From: Akkermansia muciniphila
Lineage (GTDB): Bacteria > Verrucomicrobiota > Verrucomicrobiia > Verrucomicrobiales > Akkermansiaceae
Length of the DNA stretch: 64,000 bases
Direction: 5' to 3'
Assembly (NCBI GenBank): GCA_945874895.1
Contig: CAMCIC010000005.1
Location: forward strand, 124,001-188,000
Part shown: positions 1-8,292 of the stretch, in pieces
How the letters are laid out: each line of letters starts with the position of its first letter
How positions within the stretch are numbered: the first letter of the stretch is position 1
The notes under the pieces: generated by a model
Database searches by the model: none
What the model saw: only the letters and a program-made list of their open reading frames with translations
Told to the model about the DNA's origin: nothing
Translations under genes and position numbers: made by a program

Positions 1-1
1 C

Positions 2-634
2 AGCCCGGCGATGGTATTCATCGGAGCCGCCATGTTGTGGGTCGGCTGGTTTGGTTTCAACGCAGGCAGCCAACTGAGCGCGGGCGGAAGTGCCGCCATG
101 ACGATGCTGGTGACTCATCTTTCCGCATGTGCTGCCGCAGTGGTTTGGATGCTATTGGAAAGAATCCGCAACGGAAAAATTGGAGTGGTCGGAATGGTGA
201 CCGGATTGGTAGCGGGGCTGGCCACCGTGACTCCCGCCTCTGGCGATGTCGGACCGCTGGGAGCCATCGCCATCGGATCCTTGGCCGCACTTGTTTGCTA
301 TGGAGCCGTGAACTTGATTCGCGAAAAATGGCACATCGATGACTCGCTGGATGTCTTCGCCGTTCACGGCGTGGGCGGCATTCTCGGCACCGTCCTGCTG
401 GCCTTTTTTGGTCAAAAATCCATGGGAGGACTGGGCCTCGTCAAGCCCGTGGGCGAGCAATTGATGATCCAATTGACAGGATTGGGCGTAACAGTGGTGT
501 GGTCGGCTGTGGCCACCGTGATTTTGTTCTTTATTGTGAAAAAAACCATCGGTGTGCGAGTCACCGAGGAACAGGAATGGGAAGGTCTCGACCGCGCAGA
601 GCATGGCGAGAACGCTTACTCAACGGAATCCTAA
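2..634 (+). CDS. amt: Ammonium transporter, C-terminal part (cut by window edge)
   Basis: The reading frame is open through the left edge from base 2, so this is the last ~210 residues of a longer protein. It is an Amt/MEP/Rh family inner-membrane channel that conducts ammonia/ammonium. The sequence shows several hydrophobic helices, and the segment DVFAVHGVGGILGT carries the second of the pore's two conserved histidines. The C-terminal tail (VTEEQEWEGLDRAEHGENAY) matches the cytoplasmic tail that interacts with GlnK-type PII proteins. A PII gene is not visible downstream; one could lie to the left. The gene converges on the next one, with only 27 bases between. Family assignment is secure. 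Confidence 0.95.
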   Translation, partial: SPAMVFIGAAMLWVGWFGFNAGSQLSAGGSAAMTMLVTHLSACAAAVVWMLLERIRNGKIGVVGMVTGLVAGLATVTPASGDVGPLGAIAIGSLAALVCYGAVNLIREKWHIDDSLDVFAVHGVGGILGTVLLAFFGQKSMGGLGLVKPVGEQLMIQLTGLGVTVVWSAVATVILFFIVKKTIGVRVTEEQEWEGLDRAEHGENAYSTES

Positions 635-661
635 TCGACTCTATGGGCGCGCGCGCGGTTG

Positions 662-1777
662 TCACCAGTCCTGGCCAATGCCGTAGCGCGCGCCGATTTC
701 CAGTAGTTCCTCTCGCATGGGCCACTCGTCGGCCCGCTCGCTCTTGGCATGGCGCTTGCTCGCCCCCTTGAGCATCATGCATCCGGTATTGTCGCCAATG
801 CAGCGTACTTCTTCGATCTCCTCTGGAGTCAGGCGCACATCGGGGAGTGGGACAAAGGCCTGGATCTTATCCTCGATCGGGCGTTTGTCTTCACCCGTTT
901 CCTGTAAAAACGTAGGAACCACCGAGGAAACCGCAGGTTGCGAAAGATTCCAAATCGCGGCAAACTGCAACATGCTGAGCCCGTATTTGCGTGCAATGGG
1001 ACGCATGCGTTCCATTTTTTCGATACCGTGTTTGACCCAGCCCGCCGGGCGATAGGTACGGTGATCTCCAGGTTTGAATTCATGATCCTCCGAAAACTCA
1101 TCTGTGAAAACGCCACCGTAGTCCACCACGCGTGTCAACACTTTGACGCCGTTTTGCGCGTAGGCATTCAGCGCGAGCCCCGCAGGCCATGGCTCTAGGG
1201 GATTGAGAATGACCATGGTCCAATCGATCAAATCCTTGTATCTCTCGATATTGTGGATGGTATCGAGAGTGAAGCCGTTAGCGGGACCGGGTGCTGTTCC
1301 GAGCATTTGGGTGAGACCCTCAGCCTTGAGTGCGCTCATACCGCTCCAGACAGCCTCATGCGTGTATCCGATCTCATCGGGATTATGGAGCATGACCAGA
1401 TCGAAATGCGATGTGCGGCAGCGCTCCAGCGATTTTTCACAAGCCATGCGGAGGTAGGCGGCGTATTGATCGGGACCTCGCAATTCCGGATCAGTAAATC
1501 TCGGGTATCCCGTATTCCCCTTGCGCTGGCCCTCGTAGAAATCGTGACCAAGCATACCCACCAAGCAATACGTGGAACGATCCACGCCATCGAGCGCCTT
1601 TCCTAACAAATCATCAGCACGGCCGTTGCCATACACATCGGCCGTCACAAAGGTGCGAAAACCGGAATCGTAGGCAAGGCGAAGGGATTCGATGAAACGA
1701 TCCTCGGTTAACATCTCGCCGTAGTGCATGAATCTGCCGCCGCTCCAGGTGCCGTATGCTTCTTGTGTGAGTTCCAT
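662..1777 (-). CDS. Aldo/keto reductase-like protein with altered catalytic residues
   Basis: The 371-residue protein has the aldo/keto reductase (AKR) TIM-barrel pattern: a VTADVYGNG segment near residue 45, FDLVMLHNPD in the middle, and a C-terminal region typical of the NADPH site. The AKR catalytic tetrad is normally Asp, Tyr, Lys and His. The Tyr (about residue 49) and His (LVMLHNPD) are present. The Asp of the usual DTAxxYG motif is replaced by Val, and the Lys of the usual 'atKvG' strand appears to be Met in LVGMLGHD. The protein may therefore be a non-reductase barrel or use a different chemistry. It is monocistronic, starts with ATG at 1777, and has its own promoter. Substrate unknown. 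Confidence 0.85.
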   Translation of the reverse strand: MELTQEAYGTWSGGRFMHYGEMLTEDRFIESLRLAYDSGFRTFVTADVYGNGRADDLLGKALDGVDRSTYCLVGMLGHDFYEGQRKGNTGYPRFTDPELRGPDQYAAYLRMACEKSLERCRTSHFDLVMLHNPDEIGYTHEAVWSGMSALKAEGLTQMLGTAPGPANGFTLDTIHNIERYKDLIDWTMVILNPLEPWPAGLALNAYAQNGVKVLTRVVDYGGVFTDEFSEDHEFKPGDHRTYRPAGWVKHGIEKMERMRPIARKYGLSMLQFAAIWNLSQPAVSSVVPTFLQETGEDKRPIEDKIQAFVPLPDVRLTPEEIEEVRCIGDNTGCMMLKGASKRHAKSERADEWPMREELLEIGARYGIGQDW

Positions 1778-1802
1778 GGTTTGTGTATGATGACTTGCCC
1801 TC

Positions 1803-1830
1803 TACATAACGCAATTCGCGCAAAGGTCAA
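1803..1830 (-). promoter_or_regulatory. Sigma70-type promoter of the aldo/keto reductase-like gene
   Basis: Read on the minus strand: -35 TTGACC (1830-1825), 16-base spacer, -10 TATGTA (1808-1803). Transcription would start about 20 bases before the ATG at 1777. Confidence 0.5.
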
Positions 1831-1880
1831 AACAAAGCAAAATCAGATCGTCAAAGAAATGATGGGGGAAAGATCGCGAA

Positions 1881-2891
1881 TCACAAAAGATCCCATTCGC
1901 CAGAAGGTTTTTCGCGTTGCGCTTGAGCGGAGAGATAGCGATTGGAATAGGAAATCACGGCGCCGACGCTGGCCCCGTGATCGCCACCGAGCCGGCGAGG
2001 AACATCAAACACGGGCAAACGATACCTGCGGCGCGAGTGCCGCCACCAGAAAAGCAGCATCAAACAAGAAAGCGATCCTAGCGAGATGATAGCCAGCCTT
2101 CGCCACCTATGCCACCATTCCCGCGAAGACATCAACCACTGTTGTGCCGTAGGCAATGAGCTCCCCTTCGCTTCTTCATCGGGCGGTGCTACCACTCCCG
2201 CTTCCAAAGCTTTTTCCATCCAATAGATGCGATGGGACATTTGCTCACAAAATCCGTCGAGTTGATCGACTGGATGGCTTTTCACAAGAGCATGCCGAAC
2301 GGCGCTTTCCAGTGCTCTCGCTCGTTCCGACTTGCCCACCGATTTCATCAAATCCGGACTCGCAAAAAATTCACTACGGGAGGGATTCCCCATAAAATAA
2401 AACAACAATACCACGGGACCTTCCTTGGAAAAGTGTTGCTTCCAAAGACTCACACCATTGATATGATTGGGAATTTGTTGAGATCCATCGAACAAATATA
2501 CGTAAAATTTTACGCTTGAGTCACTATCGTGATACTTCAAAAAACTCAACTGATCTCGGTATTCCTGACGGCTCAGAGTTTTTTGTGGATCGATCAGAAA
2601 TTTTTCCGGTTTCCGCATGTAATCTTTTTCCCAACGCTCCTCGAATCGATCTTGGGACGCGATGTCATTCTCCCCATCTCTCGGGGGTAATGATACCCCT
2701 TCCATGACAGATGGTGTGAGATCTGATTCGTTCAAAGGACGGAAAAGCAGATCGGAGATCAAATCCTCTCCTTCGATCAAGCGTTCGGCATCCTCATCCG
2801 ACCAACGGGGCAAAGTGGGGGCCTCGCTGGTCTGACTGAACGCCTGTAAATGCATTAAGAAGATGCAAAAAAACCATCTTGCCCACCTCAT
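1881..2891 (-). CDS. Hypothetical secreted/membrane-anchored protein, possible divergent TPM-like domain
   Basis: I do not recognise a named family. The 336-residue protein starts with a signal peptide (MRWARWFFCIFLMHLQAFS). Its central part (residues ~95-230) has beta strands such as VKFYVYLFDG and GPVVLLFYFMGNP followed by helices, which resembles the TPM-domain fold in layout. There is one transmembrane helix near residues 265-285 (LAIISLGSLSCLMLLFWW), then a basic cytoplasmic tail. The start overlaps the stop of the upstream zinc-ribbon/TPM gene by four bases (ATGA), indicating translational coupling. The TPM similarity is an inference from pattern and neighbour; profile searches would decide. 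Confidence 0.7.
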   Translation of the reverse strand: MRWARWFFCIFLMHLQAFSQTSEAPTLPRWSDEDAERLIEGEDLISDLLFRPLNESDLTPSVMEGVSLPPRDGENDIASQDRFEERWEKDYMRKPEKFLIDPQKTLSRQEYRDQLSFLKYHDSDSSVKFYVYLFDGSQQIPNHINGVSLWKQHFSKEGPVVLLFYFMGNPSRSEFFASPDLMKSVGKSERARALESAVRHALVKSHPVDQLDGFCEQMSHRIYWMEKALEAGVVAPPDEEAKGSSLPTAQQWLMSSREWWHRWRRLAIISLGSLSCLMLLFWWRHSRRRYRLPVFDVPRRLGGDHGASVGAVISYSNRYLSAQAQREKPSGEWDLL

Positions 2892-3547
2892 GACTCACCC
2901 TCCTTGTTCTTGGATGTTCCGTCTTGCGCCCAATCCTGAACCGATGTTTTCGCAGCGCTCCATTTCTTCAGCGCCGATGTGGTGAGAACACGGCGCGCGA
3001 ATGCAAGCGGATTGCGCTTCACCTGAACACTTCGTTTGGCGAGTATCTGCGCCAAAGCACCCATGAGAGCCTCGATGCCATCGCCATAGCGTGCTTCCAA
3101 CCAGTGCGGATGGGCCTTGCTGAGACAGAAGAATGTATCGTCCTCGTTCAAGTACGCATCAAAATGATACCCGAAACTGAGAGTTGCTGCTTTGCGCTCG
3201 GCGTCCATGACCAAAAGCACGCAGGATTCGTTAGCAAGATCCGAATGATTTTCGAGACGAATCCGATTAAGAACCCAAAATCCGCACACGCGAAGGCTTT
3301 CGTGATCACGAAAAACACCGGTATAGACAGCAAAGAACAACTCGGGAAAGCGCGAGGTGAAGCGTCGCATCGCGCGCGAAACGCGGTTTCGCTCAGCCAA
3401 TCGCAATAAGCCCGCGCGATCGGCCAATGCGGGCAAATGGACTGGCACATCGGCAAACAACTCATCGGCATCATGCAGGGAAAAACCACAACGCGGACAC
3501 GACTCCGCTCCGCGATGGATTTTCTGCACACACCTAGGACATTTCAT
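2888..3547 (-). CDS. Zinc-ribbon plus TPM-domain protein
   Basis: The 219-residue protein begins with a four-cysteine zinc ribbon (CPRC...CPRCG, residues 3-20). The body (about 35-185) fits the TPM domain (also called TPM_phosphatase or YgcG-like): a run of helix then LFFAVYTGVF, SCVLLVMDAERKAATLSFG, and the late helix with ALMGALAQIL. TPM domains occur in membrane-associated proteins of poorly known role, including photosystem II repair in plants. There is no signal peptide, so it should be cytoplasmic. It is the first gene of a two-gene unit with the overlapping membrane protein at 1881-2891. The exact function is unknown. Confidence 0.7.
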   Translation of the reverse strand: MKCPRCVQKIHRGAESCPRCGFSLHDADELFADVPVHLPALADRAGLLRLAERNRVSRAMRRFTSRFPELFFAVYTGVFRDHESLRVCGFWVLNRIRLENHSDLANESCVLLVMDAERKAATLSFGYHFDAYLNEDDTFFCLSKAHPHWLEARYGDGIEALMGALAQILAKRSVQVKRNPLAFARRVLTTSALKKWSAAKTSVQDWAQDGTSKNKEGES

Positions 3548-3637
3548 AATGCCGCGCTAGCTTGTGAAATTCAGGACCTGAGGTCAAAACGAAATCCTCG
3601 AACTTGCGAATCAATTCCCCTCGCAATGACTTTCCTC

Positions 3638-3889
3638 TCACGAATCAGACGATTTTTTTTTCCACCAATCGGCCTCTCGCTCCCACGGCGCGAGAGGCTC
3701 TGATTTCGACTGGTGCGCCACGGGCCTTCTCGATTCCTCTGCCATTTCCTCCAACAAGGCATCGACATGATGGTCGCGACGCGAGGATCGCCATCGCATG
3801 CACAGCAACAGTAGACCGACGACTCCGAGAGCGCTGAAGATCACCACCAACATGGCCACAGCAAAGGCATCCGATTCAACCGTGCTCAT
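3638..3889 (-). CDS. Small single-pass membrane protein
   Basis: An 83-residue protein with one strong transmembrane helix near residues 9-32 (AVAMLVVIFSALGVVGLLLLC) followed by a basic, then charged, cytoplasmic tail (RWRSSRRDHHVDALLEEM) rich in Trp and Lys at the end. No family recognised. It lies 4 bases from the GNAT gene on the same strand and upstream of the TPM pair, so it is probably co-transcribed with them. It could be a small membrane adaptor, but nothing in the sequence shows a partner. Confidence 0.65.
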   Translation of the reverse strand: MSTVESDAFAVAMLVVIFSALGVVGLLLLCMRWRSSRRDHHVDALLEEMAEESRRPVAHQSKSEPLAPWEREADWWKKKSSDS

Positions 3890-3893
3890 GACC

Positions 3894-4385
3894 TCAAGAA
3901 ATGATGCGGCGCATGGGGATCATGCTTGAATATTCAAAGCCCATTTTTTTGAAGAAATGCTGAGAGTCCGCACTGATTTTATCAGTCAATAAGGTGATGC
4001 GCTTGAAGTCCTTTTTCTTGGCGAAATCGAGGACATATTCGATCAGCATCGTGCCGTAGCCATGTCCGCGATGCACAGGGTGTACGATCACATCTTCCAT
4101 GAGAATGACGAATCCGCCCATGGCCGTTGATATGGTGAATAGCAAGTTGACCATACCAAAAATCGCATCATCCGAGCGCAGGACAAAGATGCGACCACGT
4201 GCCGGTTGCTCCAAGATAAGTCGCAGCCCATGTTCCTGCACTTGGGAATCGGCGCGCAAATCGCCGGAATGGGCGAACAAGTCCATCGTCAATGCGACAA
4301 GTTCCGGCAAATCCTCGATGGAGGCAGGTTCTACCCGGAGGTTGAGACCACGCTGCGAGGACTGTTTTCCTACCATTTGTTCCAT
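3894..4385 (-). CDS. GNAT family N-acetyltransferase
   Basis: A 163-residue Gcn5-related acetyltransferase. Motif A, the acetyl-CoA pyrophosphate loop, is seen as VHPVHRGHGYGTMLIEYVL (R-G-H-G-Y-G), followed by the motif B-like stretch FKRITLLTDKISADSQHFFKKMGFE. Substrate cannot be read from the sequence. I chose ATG at 4385; an in-frame GTG at 4400 and an ATG at 4376 are alternatives, and none has a clear Shine-Dalgarno site. The gene is followed within 4 bases by the small membrane protein. Confidence 0.9.
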   Translation of the reverse strand: MEQMVGKQSSQRGLNLRVEPASIEDLPELVALTMDLFAHSGDLRADSQVQEHGLRLILEQPARGRIFVLRSDDAIFGMVNLLFTISTAMGGFVILMEDVIVHPVHRGHGYGTMLIEYVLDFAKKKDFKRITLLTDKISADSQHFFKKMGFEYSSMIPMRRIIS

Positions 4386-4454
4386 GCCATCAGCATGCAC
4401 GAATCATACCAAAAGTCACGCGATTATTCCGCCATCCGCGAAGCGCGGAATTCG

Positions 4455-5201
4455 TCATTTCCCATCGGATGCAAGGGCAACAGATAACAGTCGCAACATC
4501 TGTGCCGCGGCCTGCTGACCGGTATCGAGAACTTCGGAGTGGTCCAATCCACGCGCGGACAATCCCGCCCCCCAATTGGTGAGACAGGAAAAACCGAGGA
4601 CCTCCAACCCCAGCGCTCGAGCCTGTAAGGCTTCCAGCACCGTGCTCATCCCCACGGCGTCGGCTCCCATCGCTCGCAACATACGGATTTCCGCCGGAGT
4701 CTCATACTGCGGACCACGCAATCCTGCATACACGCCTTCGTGCAGAGCCATGCCGATGTTCCGTGCCGACTCACGCATATGTTGGCGCCAAGCAGAGGAA
4801 TACACGTCCGTCATATCGATGAAGTGCGCTCCTCCTTCCAGTGGAGAAGTGGAAGTCAAGTTCAGGTGATCACTCAGCATCATCCATTCTCCCGGAGAAA
4901 ATGTTGGATGCAAAGATCCCGCCGCGTTGGTCAGAATCAATCGTGTGACTCCTTGATCAGCAAGCCATCGAACTCCAGTCGTTACATCTTTTGCGGTGTG
5001 TCCTTCGTAAAGATGCACTCGCCCCTGCATGACCCAGATTTTTGTGGCGGCAAAATCTCCGAGTAGGAATCGCCCTTTGTGACCTTCCACCTTGGATTCT
5101 GGCATACCGGCATCATGGAACGAAACCTCCCGCTCCACCGTGACATGGTCAGCGAAGGAACCCAATCCAGAACCCAATACGATCGCGATGCTGGCACTCA
5201 T
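4455..5201 (-). CDS. punA: Purine nucleoside phosphorylase (trimeric type)
   Basis: Cleaves purine nucleosides with phosphate to the base plus (deoxy)ribose 1-phosphate in purine salvage. The 248 residues show the low-molecular-mass PNP signature: phosphate loop GSGLGSFAD at the N-terminus, VMQGRVHLYEGH, LTNAAGSL, GPQYETPAEIRMLR, and the base-binding region GMSTVLEALQARALGLEVLGFSCLTNWGAG. It is somewhat shorter than the usual ~270 residues, mainly at the N-terminus. The ATG overlaps the stop codon of the upstream MFS-acyltransferase gene by four bases, so the two are translationally coupled although their roles do not obviously connect. Confidence 0.93.
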   Translation of the reverse strand: MSASIAIVLGSGLGSFADHVTVEREVSFHDAGMPESKVEGHKGRFLLGDFAATKIWVMQGRVHLYEGHTAKDVTTGVRWLADQGVTRLILTNAAGSLHPTFSPGEWMMLSDHLNLTSTSPLEGGAHFIDMTDVYSSAWRQHMRESARNIGMALHEGVYAGLRGPQYETPAEIRMLRAMGADAVGMSTVLEALQARALGLEVLGFSCLTNWGAGLSARGLDHSEVLDTGQQAAAQMLRLLSVALASDGK

Positions 5202-7645
5202 GAGCGAGATGAAGATAGGTAGAGAAATCCGCGTTCATCCCATGACGAACCCGCTGGCAAAACCATTCTTGTCTCGGGTAGAGCAGGACCGTGAAGCGTC
5301 ATCCCATCTTGACTGTTTCTCGCCACAAAAAAACCAGGCAAGAGCAGACCAACCGCACCTTCACGAGAACCAAATTGCGGGTTGCTCGTTTCCACGCCCA
5401 TGGGGGGATCAGGCATGGACATCGCGATCACTACGCCCTCTTCCTCGTAACAACGGCAATGAAGGATCTGTGGTGGAAGTGCCGCAGCTTCGTATTCAAA
5501 ATCGTAGAAAACACCGGCAACCGCATCAGAACCTGCCTCGAGGAGCATCTCGCGAGTGGCTTTCCCTCCGACCCGAACTGCCGTTGTCAGAACTTCCTTG
5601 CCCCCCATGAAAACGCGGTTGCCGTAGATCCCCGCAAAGCCAATGTGAATGGAACTGAGGGACTGAGCCACACGATCGTGCTCCCAGAGACACAAATCAG
5701 CACGACGAGGCAAGGCATTGACCTGCCCCATTTGCAGTCCATTGATCCACATCCGCGCCTTCATTCCCTTGCGATGGGCCAGTTTTTTCGAGCGGTGCTC
5801 CAAAGCTACTGCGCTAGCACGATGCAATGAGCCTCGCAGCGACTCGACAGAAACCTCCCGGGCCGAAAGCGGCTGGGCAACCACCACAGTGAGTGGATAG
5901 GGCAATTGATAAGGAACTTTGTTAAAAAATCTTCCTCTTTCAAACGAAAAGACCGAGCCCCAGGCACCATCGAGCCACATCGGAATCAGGGGCGCCCCAG
6001 ACTTTCTCGCCATCAGTTCGAATCCGCGTTTGATTTCCTGAAGACAACCGGTACGCGTCAACTCCCCTTCCGCAAACAGACATACCACGTCTCCTGCCTC
6101 GAGGGCGTCTCCCACAAAACGAATGGCGTCCTTGGCACGATGAGGTGAAATCGGAACCGTATGGAACAATCGGGCAAACCACCCTACGCCCTTCGTATGC
6201 ATGAATGCATCAAACATCACAAAACGGACTGGACGCGGGCAAGCAGCGGATACAAAGAACGCATCGGCCCATGTTACGTGGTTCGGCAGCAACAGCGCGC
6301 CACCAGTGTCCGGAATGTTCTCACGACCGATGACGCGAAGACGGTAAACGAGACGAACCATCGGCAGAATCAGCACGCGAAGCAGTTCGGGCATCCATTT
6401 TTTTGCTGCCATCACCGTAATGAGCAGGGTCAAGATGCCTAACAGAAAAAACTGCCACGGCACCGGCAATCCGAACAAGACCATGACCAACTGAATGATG
6501 ACCGCTGTGATGCCGCCGAGATTGTTGAAAAAATTCGAAACAGCGATGACTGACCCACGCTGATCCGCGGGGGGATGATCCTGCACAAAAGTATTCACCG
6601 GAACAAGAAACATCGCCGCACCAGCGCCCGCTGTCGCGAGAAAATAGGGCAACAGATGCGAATGAGGATCGATCTGCGATAAGATCAGCAAGCCCAAAGA
6701 CATGATCGAAAGTCCGATCGGTGCCAAGGACCACTCGATGCCGCGTTTGCTGAGCAATCCAGCGACAATGCTACCCAGGGCGATGCCAAGACTAGCGAAA
6801 AACATGAGCTTTGAAATCGCGGTGCCCAGTTCATGACTGCTGGTTTCTTTGGCGATCTCGATCACCACCAGATTGACGAAGCCGGCGAAGGCCCAAAAGT
6901 AAGCGGTGCCGAGCGCTGCGATGCGCAGATCCTTGTCACGCCATACGACTTTCGAGTCCGTCACATGACGAAAGAACAAAGATCGGTGAAAAGCGACTGT
7001 GCTCTGTGATTGAGTGCGATGGATCATTTGAGCGACCAAAGCACCCGCCAAGGCGATCGAGCCAATCCAGAACAGCACGGACAGTGCCGCATTCCATCCA
7101 TCATGAGAAGAACTCAGATTGTTATCGAACCAAATGCCTCCCGCAATTTGACCTGCAAGAATAGCGAGGATCACCGTGCCTTCGACCACACCTGTGGCGA
7201 AAGCCAAGCGCCGGGAACCCACCAACTCCTTTACCACACCGAGCTTGGCTGGGCTAAGCAAACAACATTGCAGGGAATAGAGAAAAAAACACACCAAGCC
7301 GGCGTGCAGCGAGCGCATGGCGATGGCTGCCATCAAAAGCAAAACGATCCCCCATTGCGAGAGACCAGCGATTTTGATGACCCGACTCTTGGGAAAACGA
7401 TCTCCGATCCAGCCCGCCGCGGGGGAAAACAACAGATAGGGCAGAACCAGGAGCAAACTCACCACGTGTTCCGTATGTTTCGCGAGTTGTCCACCTTGCT
7501 CACGCAGTGCTAGCCAAGCCCCGAGAGGGATGAGCAAAAACTTGATGATGCTGACAGTAAATGAGTTCTGAACCTGCATGCCGATCAGAGCCCAAAAAGA
7601 ACTCCACGCTGGCTGACGGGAACCTTTGTCAATCTCATCACTCAT
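5198..7645 (-). CDS. MFS transporter-acyltransferase fusion with remnant AMP-ligase region (Aas/LplT-like)
   Basis: An 815-residue fusion. Residues ~14-400 form a 12-helix MFS transporter of the LplT lysophospholipid flippase type (LLFSPAAGWIGDRFPKSRVIK). Residues ~430-620 are a PlsC-type glycerophosphate/lysophospholipid acyltransferase with the NHVTWAD (H-x4-D) catalytic motif and FAEGELTRTG. The last ~170 residues resemble scattered pieces of the acyl-ACP synthetase domain that follows in three-domain Aas-like proteins (NGLQMGQVNALPRR, SNPQFGSREGAVGLLLPG), but the adenylate-forming P-loop and catalytic lysine domain are missing. It probably imports and reacylates lysophospholipids at the inner membrane. 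I chose ATG at 7645 because a promoter ends just ahead of it; a longer in-frame start at 7744 is less likely. Confidence 0.88.
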   Translation of the reverse strand: MSDEIDKGSRQPAWSSFWALIGMQVQNSFTVSIIKFLLIPLGAWLALREQGGQLAKHTEHVVSLLLVLPYLLFSPAAGWIGDRFPKSRVIKIAGLSQWGIVLLLMAAIAMRSLHAGLVCFFLYSLQCCLLSPAKLGVVKELVGSRRLAFATGVVEGTVILAILAGQIAGGIWFDNNLSSSHDGWNAALSVLFWIGSIALAGALVAQMIHRTQSQSTVAFHRSLFFRHVTDSKVVWRDKDLRIAALGTAYFWAFAGFVNLVVIEIAKETSSHELGTAISKLMFFASLGIALGSIVAGLLSKRGIEWSLAPIGLSIMSLGLLILSQIDPHSHLLPYFLATAGAGAAMFLVPVNTFVQDHPPADQRGSVIAVSNFFNNLGGITAVIIQLVMVLFGLPVPWQFFLLGILTLLITVMAAKKWMPELLRVLILPMVRLVYRLRVIGRENIPDTGGALLLPNHVTWADAFFVSAACPRPVRFVMFDAFMHTKGVGWFARLFHTVPISPHRAKDAIRFVGDALEAGDVVCLFAEGELTRTGCLQEIKRGFELMARKSGAPLIPMWLDGAWGSVFSFERGRFFNKVPYQLPYPLTVVVAQPLSAREVSVESLRGSLHRASAVALEHRSKKLAHRKGMKARMWINGLQMGQVNALPRRADLCLWEHDRVAQSLSSIHIGFAGIYGNRVFMGGKEVLTTAVRVGGKATREMLLEAGSDAVAGVFYDFEYEAAALPPQILHCRCYEEEGVVIAMSMPDPPMGVETSNPQFGSREGAVGLLLPGFFVARNSQDGMTLHGPALPETRMVLPAGSSWDERGFLYLSSSRS

Positions 7646-7654
7646 TCGCGCGCA

Positions 7655-7682
7655 ACTATGCATCACGTGGATCGATTGACAA
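7655..7682 (-). promoter_or_regulatory. Promoter with start codon 9 bases after the -10 box
   Basis: Minus strand: -35 TTGTCA (7682-7677), 16-base spacer, -10 CATAGT (7660-7655), then 9 bases to the ATG at 7645. The predicted transcript has only 2-3 leader bases. Supports the 7645 start for the fusion gene. Confidence 0.45.
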
Positions 7683-7791
7683 GCATCATCCTCCGCGATC
7701 GGACCACCATTCTGACAAAGCGGATTGTGTGACGAAACAGGCATCGATTTCGCCGCTTGCCAGAGCAGAAAAAATCCTCCACCCTCCCTCC

Positions 7792-8271
7792 ATGACCACT
7801 GTCCGCCAGCGCTTCCTGCTCCTTTTCGTCATAATCCTCAGCCCAGCTTGGGCCGGTGATAAAAAAGCAAAAAACATGGCGGTGACTTTTCACATCGAGA
7901 CCGAGGCAACCGCCAATCCCAAGATGTTCTTCGAACAGCCAATTGCAGGAAAAAGACGATTTTTTCAACGATCTCCCGACTTCAATAGCGGAGATGTTGT
8001 TGCGTTCGGCCCATTCATGTCTGACAATGAGAAGGACTACGGCATGGTCCTGAAGCTTCGTCCCATCGCTGCTTCGCGCCTAGAGAGTCTCACGACCGCC
8101 AATCAAGGGAAAATGCTGCTCGCCACTTTCAACGGTAGACCGATCGATGCCGTCATCATCGATCAACCTGTGAAGGACGGACACTTGGTCATTTGGAATG
8201 GCATCACCGAGGCGGAAATCAAGGAGTGCGATAAAGTTGTGCCACGCATTGGCAAAGATAAGAAAAAGTAA
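7792..8271 (+). CDS. Small secreted protein of unknown function
   Basis: A 159-residue protein starting with a clear signal peptide (MTTVRQRFLLLFVIILSPAWAG) and ending in a lysine-rich tail (GKDKKK). The mature part is mixed alpha/beta: it contains TFHIETEATANPKMFFE, FNGRPIDAVIIDQPV, and other short strands, with no cysteines expected for disulphides and no motif I recognise. It sits 21 bases before the M23 peptidase gene on the same strand and is probably co-transcribed, which suggests an envelope role. The frame is open further upstream, but 7792 is the only start that yields a signal peptide. Confidence 0.7.
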   Translation: MTTVRQRFLLLFVIILSPAWAGDKKAKNMAVTFHIETEATANPKMFFEQPIAGKRRFFQRSPDFNSGDVVAFGPFMSDNEKDYGMVLKLRPIAASRLESLTTANQGKMLLATFNGRPIDAVIIDQPVKDGHLVIWNGITEAEIKECDKVVPRIGKDKKK

Positions 8272-8292
8272 TCCTTCCATCGTATCCTTCCG

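Noticed and set aside
6001-6030. TTCGAATCC-like words resembling the tRNA T-arm here and elsewhere
   Set aside because: They lie inside protein-coding genes, and no cloverleaf with acceptor stem can be formed around them.
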